A stretch of 64,000 nt of DNA from Ardenticatenales bacterium. Its GTDB lineage: Bacteria > Chloroflexota > Anaerolineae > Promineifilales > Promineifilaceae. The position numbers and the translations under genes are program-made. Shown one piece after another: positions 59,987 through 64,000 of the stretch. Location: contig JACKBM010000022.1 of NCBI GenBank assembly GCA_020634575.1, forward strand, positions 24,057 through 88,056, read 5' to 3'. The notes beneath the pieces were generated by a model that made no database searches, was not told the DNA's origin, and was given only the letters and a program-made list of their open reading frames with translations. Position 1 is the stretch's first letter; each line of letters opens with the position of its first letter.

Positions 59987-61174
59987 TCATACCACCACGC
60001 CCGCGCCTTTCAACGCCGCAATCTCCTTCTCCCCATAGCCCAGCCAGGCCAGCACCGCTGCCGTATCGGCGCCCACGGCGCTGCCGGTGTGGCGGTAGGT
60101 GGGGGTGTGGCCGGTCAGCTTGATGGGGCTGCCGATCTGGCGCTGGGCGTGACCATCAGCCTGGGGCACGGTGACGACCATGGCGCGGGCCTTGGTCTGG
60201 GGATGGTCGACAGCTTCGGCCGCACTGAGAACAGGTTCGACGCAGGCATCGATGTTTGCGAAGATCGTCTGCCACTCGGCCAGGGTTTTGGCCTGGATGG
60301 TGGCGCGTAGTTCGGCTTTGAACGCCTGCTGGTTGGCCAGGGTGAGGTCCAGGCCGCGGGGGCCAAGCTCCGGCCGGTCAATCGCCGCGCAAAAAGCCAG
60401 CCAGAATTTTGGTTCCAGCGAACCGACCGAGAGCCAGCGCCCATCTCTTGTCTCATACAGATCATAAAAAGAGCCGCCATTAAGCAGCGTCCCTTCCGGC
60501 GCCGGCGGTTCGTCGCCGACCAGGTAGCTGGCCATGGCCAGGCTATTCCAGGCCAGGGCGCCATCGTGCATGGCGATGTCGACCTGGCTGCCGGCCCCTG
60601 TCGCCCCCCGGCGTATCACCGCGGCCAGTAACCCGATCACCAGGTGCAGGCTGCCGCCGCCAATGTCGGCGACCTGGGTGGGCAGCGGCGGCGGGACATC
60701 GCCGCCCCGGCGGCCGTATTGGGCCAACATGCCGGCGAGGGCCAGGTAGTTGAGGTCGTGGCCGGCCCGGTCCCGGTACGGGCCATTCTGGCCATAGCCG
60801 GTCAGAGAGCAGTAGATGAGCGAGGGACAGATGACGCTCAGCGCCTCATAGCCCACGCCCAGCCGCTCCATCACGCCGGGCCGTGAACCCTCGACGATGA
60901 TGTCGTAACCCTGTTCCCTGATGAGCTTGTGGACGATGTCGACGGCGCCGTCTGCCTTTAGATTTAGCCCCAGGCTGCGCTTGTTGCGGTTGAGCAGCCC
61001 CTGCCCGGCCGATTGGCCGTCCGAGGCAAAGGGGGGCAGGAGGCGGGTGAGATCCGGCCGGTTCGGCGCTTCAATCCGCAGCACGTCCGCGCCCAGGTCC
61101 GCCAGCATCATGGTGGCGTAGGGGCCGGGCAATAAGGTGGTGAAGTCAAGGATTTTTAGAGTTGAAAGTGGCAT
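59987..61174 (-). CDS. CaiB/BaiF CoA-transferase family protein (alpha-methylacyl-CoA racemase-like)
   Basis: A 395-residue family III CoA-transferase fold protein. The N-terminal 'ILDFTTLLPGPYATMMLADL' and 'ADVLRIEAPNRPDLTRLLPP' are standard; the catalytic-type Asp is in 'DRAGHDLNYLALAGML'; 'GSQVDIAMHDGALAWNSLAM' and 'LSVGSLEPKFWLAF' follow. The pattern 'GHDLNY' with an aspartate is shared by the racemases and the transferases. Members epimerise 2-methylacyl-CoA or transfer CoA between acids; here it would feed branched acyl groups into beta-oxidation. Confidence 0.92.
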   Translation of the reverse strand: MPLSTLKILDFTTLLPGPYATMMLADLGADVLRIEAPNRPDLTRLLPPFASDGQSAGQGLLNRNKRSLGLNLKADGAVDIVHKLIREQGYDIIVEGSRPGVMERLGVGYEALSVICPSLIYCSLTGYGQNGPYRDRAGHDLNYLALAGMLAQYGRRGGDVPPPLPTQVADIGGGSLHLVIGLLAAVIRRGATGAGSQVDIAMHDGALAWNSLAMASYLVGDEPPAPEGTLLNGGSFYDLYETRDGRWLSVGSLEPKFWLAFCAAIDRPELGPRGLDLTLANQQAFKAELRATIQAKTLAEWQTIFANIDACVEPVLSAAEAVDHPQTKARAMVVTVPQADGHAQRQIGSPIKLTGHTPTYRHTGSAVGADTAAVLAWLGYGEKEIAALKGAGVVV

Positions 61175-61183
61175 AAGGTTATG

Positions 61184-61318
61184 GACGATTTGGGATTTAC
61201 GATTTACGAGGCGCCATGAGCAAACAGGACCTTGCGCGGGCCATTACGGTGTTAAGGTCCACACGTGGCCCCGTTCGTGCCAGGCGCCTCGTAAATCCCA
61301 AATCGTAAATCGTAAATT
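61184..61318. repeat. Palindromic intergenic repeat, family 2 (copy 4)
   Basis: CGATTTGGGATTTACGATTT opens and TAAATCCCAAATCGTAAATC nearly closes the element, which ends exactly at the acyl-CoA dehydrogenase stop. The arm GATTTACGAGGCG pairs with CGCCTCGTAAATC. Confidence 0.9.
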
Positions 61319-62464
61319 TCATAGGCCTAAAGATCGCCCAATGATCTCCTTCATGATCTCATTGGTGCCGCCGTAGATGCGGCTGGCGCGGGCGTCGACG
61401 TACAGTTTGGCGATGGGGTATTCAAGCATGTAGCCGTAGCCGCCGTGGAGCTGCACACATTGGTCGACCACCCGTCCCTGTAGCTCGCTGAGCCAATATT
61501 TCGCCATCGACGCCTTTTCGGTGGTAAGCGTTCCGGCGTTGAGTTCCAGGATGCATTGGTCGGCAAAGGTCCGGCCGATCGTGATTTCGGTCTGCATCTC
61601 GGCCAGTTTGAAGCGGGAGTTCTGAAATTTGCCGATCGGCCGGCCGAAGGCGGTGCGCTCGCGGCAATAATCGAGGGTGACGGCCAGGGCGGCTTCGGCG
61701 GCAGCAATTGATTGGACGCCAATGATCAGCCGTTCCTGGGGCAGCTCCTGCATCAGGTAGATGAACCCTTTGCCTTCTTCGCCCAGCAGGTTTTCGGCCG
61801 GCACCCGCACATCCTCAAAAAAGAGCTCGGCTGTGTCGTTGCCCGGCATCCCCATCTTTTGCAGCCGGCGCTCATGCTGGAAACCAGGCATGCCATCCTC
61901 AACGACCAGCAGGCTGATACCGCGTCCGCCCGCTTCCGGGTTGGTTTTAGCGACGACAATGCAGAGGCCGGCCAGGTAGCCGTTGGTGATGAATGTTTTC
62001 TGGCCGTTGAGCAGGTAGCTGCCGTCCGGCTGTTTGATCGCGGTCGTTTGCACCGCCTGCAGGTCACTGCCGGTGTTGGGCTCCGTCATGGCGATGGCGC
62101 AGATCAACTCGCCGGCGGCGGCCCGAGGCAGCCAGCGCTGCTTCTGCGCTTCATTGCCGAGGCGAATCAGGTAGGGTACGGCGATGTCGGAGTGCACGCT
62201 GAAGCCGAGGCTGCTGATGTGGGCGTAGGCCAGCTCCTCGCTGATGATGGCGTTGTAGCGGAAGTCGGTGACGCCGATGCCGCCATAGAGTTCGGGCACG
62301 GCCGGGGCAAGAAAGCCATTGGCGCCCGCTTTGCGCCAGACCTCGCGGCTGACAACGCCTTCGTCGCGCCAGCGCGCTTCAAAAGGGGCGGCCTCCCGCT
62401 GCAGAAAGTCGCGGAAGGCGTCGCGAAACATCCGCTGTTCATCGTCATAAATGGTTGTTGTCAT
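61319..62464 (-). CDS. Acyl-CoA dehydrogenase
   Basis: A 381-residue FAD enzyme. Family marks are the N-terminal helical domain, 'ICAIAMTEPNTGSDLQAVQT' (signature 1, near residue 125), 'LNGQKTFITNGYLAGLCIVV', and the C-terminal 'LHGGYGYMLEYPIAKLYVDA' plus 'YGGTNEIMKEIIGRSL', where Glu is the catalytic base of most members. It introduces the 2,3-double bond, feeding the FadJ-like and thiolase steps. The start at 62464 follows GGGAAAAG; a longer in-frame extension has no ribosome-binding site. It is the first gene of the leftward beta-oxidation unit. Confidence 0.94.
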   Translation of the reverse strand: MTTTIYDDEQRMFRDAFRDFLQREAAPFEARWRDEGVVSREVWRKAGANGFLAPAVPELYGGIGVTDFRYNAIISEELAYAHISSLGFSVHSDIAVPYLIRLGNEAQKQRWLPRAAAGELICAIAMTEPNTGSDLQAVQTTAIKQPDGSYLLNGQKTFITNGYLAGLCIVVAKTNPEAGGRGISLLVVEDGMPGFQHERRLQKMGMPGNDTAELFFEDVRVPAENLLGEEGKGFIYLMQELPQERLIIGVQSIAAAEAALAVTLDYCRERTAFGRPIGKFQNSRFKLAEMQTEITIGRTFADQCILELNAGTLTTEKASMAKYWLSELQGRVVDQCVQLHGGYGYMLEYPIAKLYVDARASRIYGGTNEIMKEIIGRSLGL

Positions 62465-62578
62465 GTGACTTTTCCCGTTGCCAATCCGGCCGGTGCCAAT
62501 TGCCCTATACTGGGTAGTATACATCTATCATTGCCGAAGCTGCTGGCCTGACATCTGTCTGGATGGACCGGAGACCCT

Positions 62579-62932
62579 ATGCGCAACTCCCTCAATCTGA
62601 AACCTATCCAATACGCCATCATCGTGGCCACCCTCATCACAGCCGCCATTCACCTGACATTGGGCGATTTACTACTTGTGCTCAATGGATTGGGCTATCT
62701 CGTGATTCTGGCTCTTTACCTTCTGCCCCAATTTTCTGCCTGGCGCGGACCGACGCGCTGGCTTTTCTTGCTCTACATTGCGGTGACGATCGCGGGCTAC
62801 TTCGTCGTGCATCGGGATGGCCACTGGCAAGCGGATGGGTTGGGTCTGCTGACCAAGGTGGTCGAGGTCATCCTGGCACTTTTGCTCCTTTTTGAATGGC
62901 AGAACCCACTGGCTGAGGGAAACGAGCGTTGA
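62579..62932 (+). CDS. Small membrane protein, unknown
   Basis: A 117-residue protein with four hydrophobic spans ('AIIVATLITAAIHLTLG', 'LVLNGLGYLVILALYLLPQF', 'WLFLLYIAVTIAGYFVVH', 'LLTKVVEVILALLLLFEW'). A histidine in the first span and another after the third recall DUF-type membrane proteins with helix-histidines, but I recognise no family. Its stop overlaps the TTG start of the ankyrin-hydrolase gene, so they are co-translated. Confidence 0.75.
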   Translation: MRNSLNLKPIQYAIIVATLITAAIHLTLGDLLLVLNGLGYLVILALYLLPQFSAWRGPTRWLFLLYIAVTIAGYFVVHRDGHWQADGLGLLTKVVEVILALLLLFEWQNPLAEGNER

Positions 62933-64000
62933 GATCATTCCGGCCGGGCTCTCTGGTCGCTGTCTGGTTGATGTTTCTGCTGGTTGGTTGCCAGCCGAAG
63001 GCGCCGGCCACACTGCCTGCGCCGCCAGCTACTCAGGCCGTGACCATGACGCCTGATCTGATTACGGCTGCGACTGAGGGAGATGTGGCGGCCGTGACAG
63101 CGTTGCTGGCTGCAGGCACGCCAGTCGATCTGCCCAATGAGCGTGGCATCACGCCGCTGATCGCAGCGGCTCGGCAGAACCAGGTGGAGGTCGCCCGGCT
63201 GCTGATAGAGGCCGGGGCTGATGTAAACCGTCAGGATAATTCCCGACAGAGCGCCTACCTGATCAGTACATCCGAAGGTTATCTGGAGCTGCTCAAGCTG
63301 ACGCTGGCCAACGGGGCGGATGTACACAGTCTTGATTTTTTCAATGGCACTGGTTTGATTCGGGCGGCTGACCGGGGTCACGTCGAGATTGTGGCCGAGC
63401 TGCTGACAACCGATATTGCGATTGACCATGTTAACCGGTTGGGTTGGACGGCGTTACTGGAGGCAATTATCCTGGGGAATGGTGGTGAGCGCCATACTGA
63501 AGTGGTGCGGTTGCTGGTTGAGGCTGGCGCTGATGTCAACCTGGCTGACGGCAACGGTGTCACGCCGCTGGCACATGCTCAACAGCGGAATTATGCGGCT
63601 ATGGCGGCAATTTTGGTTGCTGCCGGGGCCATCGCTTCGGAACCTCTGGCATTGCCCACATTTACACCTGTCGCCACCGCTCCGCCGCCGGATCCGCTGG
63701 CTGCGTTCACCATTGCCGCGTTGCGCGAGCGCCAGTTCTCCGGTGGCACGATTGATCGGCGGACGCTGTTGCTGGAAACAGATCTTTATGCACAGTACGC
63801 CATGGCCTATCTCAGTGATGGCCTGACAATCACCGGCCTGTTGTATGAACCGGCCGGTTCTGGCCCTTTCCCCGTGCTCATTTTGCTGCATGGTTACTGG
63901 CCGCGTGAAGCGTATACAGCCGGCACGGATACGGCTACTGCGGCTGAGTTTTTCGCAAGTCAAGGCTACCTCGTTCTCGCGCCGGATCTGCGCAGCTGGG
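62929..64000 (+). CDS. Lipoprotein with ankyrin repeats fused to an alpha/beta hydrolase (3' end outside window)
   Basis: The start is a TTG at 62929 overlapping the previous stop (TTGA) with GAGGGA upstream; 357 codons are visible and open to the window edge. The first 25 residues are a signal peptide ending in the lipobox 'LLVGC'. Residues about 40-240 hold four to five ankyrin-type repeats ('DLITAATEGDVAAVTALLAA', 'GITPLIAAARQNQVEVARLL', 'EAGADVNRQD', 'GVTPLAHAQQRNYAAMAAIL'). From about 290 begins an alpha/beta-hydrolase fold ('PFPVLILLHGYW', 'FFASQGYLVLAPDLRSWG'), resembling S9-type or dienelactone hydrolases. The catalytic residues are outside the window. Confidence 0.88.
   Translation, partial: MRSFRPGSLVAVWLMFLLVGCQPKAPATLPAPPATQAVTMTPDLITAATEGDVAAVTALLAAGTPVDLPNERGITPLIAAARQNQVEVARLLIEAGADVNRQDNSRQSAYLISTSEGYLELLKLTLANGADVHSLDFFNGTGLIRAADRGHVEIVAELLTTDIAIDHVNRLGWTALLEAIILGNGGERHTEVVRLLVEAGADVNLADGNGVTPLAHAQQRNYAAMAAILVAAGAIASEPLALPTFTPVATAPPPDPLAAFTIAALRERQFSGGTIDRRTLLLETDLYAQYAMAYLSDGLTITGLLYEPAGSGPFPVLILLHGYWPREAYTAGTDTATAAEFFASQGYLVLAPDLRSW

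Overview
The window looks like part of a G+C-rich (roughly 60% by eye) chromosome of a free-living bacterium, most likely a member of the Chloroflexota (Anaerolineae-like). The grounds are a heliorhodopsin, a very large secreted YD-repeat protein, dispersed palindromic intergenic repeats, a mixture of sugar-acid, aromatic and acyl-CoA catabolism, and the gene styles seen in that phylum. The assignment is inference. No rRNA, tRNA, CRISPR array, intact insertion sequence or prophage was recognised. A palindromic octamer, CCGGCCGG, recurs about sixty times in coding and non-coding DNA.

Region 1 (1-12108) is a divergent catabolic locus. Eight genes run leftward: zinc-type alcohol dehydrogenase, an unknown protein, amidohydrolase, phytanoyl-CoA-type dioxygenase, a TIGR04076 protein, an enolase-superfamily dehydratase, a BNR-repeat sialidase-like protein and a D-2-hydroxyacid dehydrogenase. 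Five run rightward: class III aminotransferase, M19 dipeptidase, DHDPS-type aldolase, SDR dehydrogenase and HpcH/HpaI aldolase. The two promoters carry nearly identical 23-bp palindromes in mirror orientation, so both arms are probably under one regulator that is not in the window. The substrate is unknown.

Region 2 (12109-25735) holds a 2102-residue exported YD/RHS-repeat protein with two small membrane proteins downstream, then a redox and stress block: DUF2202 lipoprotein, polytopic membrane protein, ferritin-like protein, cupin, cytochrome c lipoprotein, Crp-family regulator and DinD. One palindrome sits over the putative promoters of both dinD and the RHS gene. Another (CCGAC-TTTT-GTCGG) lies upstream of both the cytochrome c and the cupin. 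A 700-base gene-free interval follows, with strong RNA-like inverted repeats and a minus-strand terminator.

Region 3 (25736-44551) is mixed: deoxynucleoside kinase, psuG, cupin, epimerase, an MFS exporter-ArsR operon with promoter and operator, a TetR-ABC exporter operon with nested operators, adenine deaminase, CorA, an aromatic-type set (intradiol dioxygenase-like lipoprotein, TPP enzyme, 2-keto-4-pentenoate hydratase-like enzyme), an SLC13 permease, a methyltransferase and an acetyltransferase. Nested palindromic repeats fill many of the spacers and even supply the last codons of two genes.

Region 4 (44548-54523) contains an atypical LuxR-type regulator divergent from a five-PAS hybrid histidine kinase, a lipid block (lipid kinase, flippase-like protein, PAP2 phosphatase, alkaline-phosphatase-superfamily hydrolase), an acetyltransferase and a solitary DNA methyltransferase. 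Region 5 (54524-64000) contains a heliorhodopsin, a MITE-like element, a beta-oxidation cluster whose four intergenic gaps are each filled by the same palindromic repeat, a small membrane protein and the start of an ankyrin plus alpha/beta-hydrolase lipoprotein that runs off the window.
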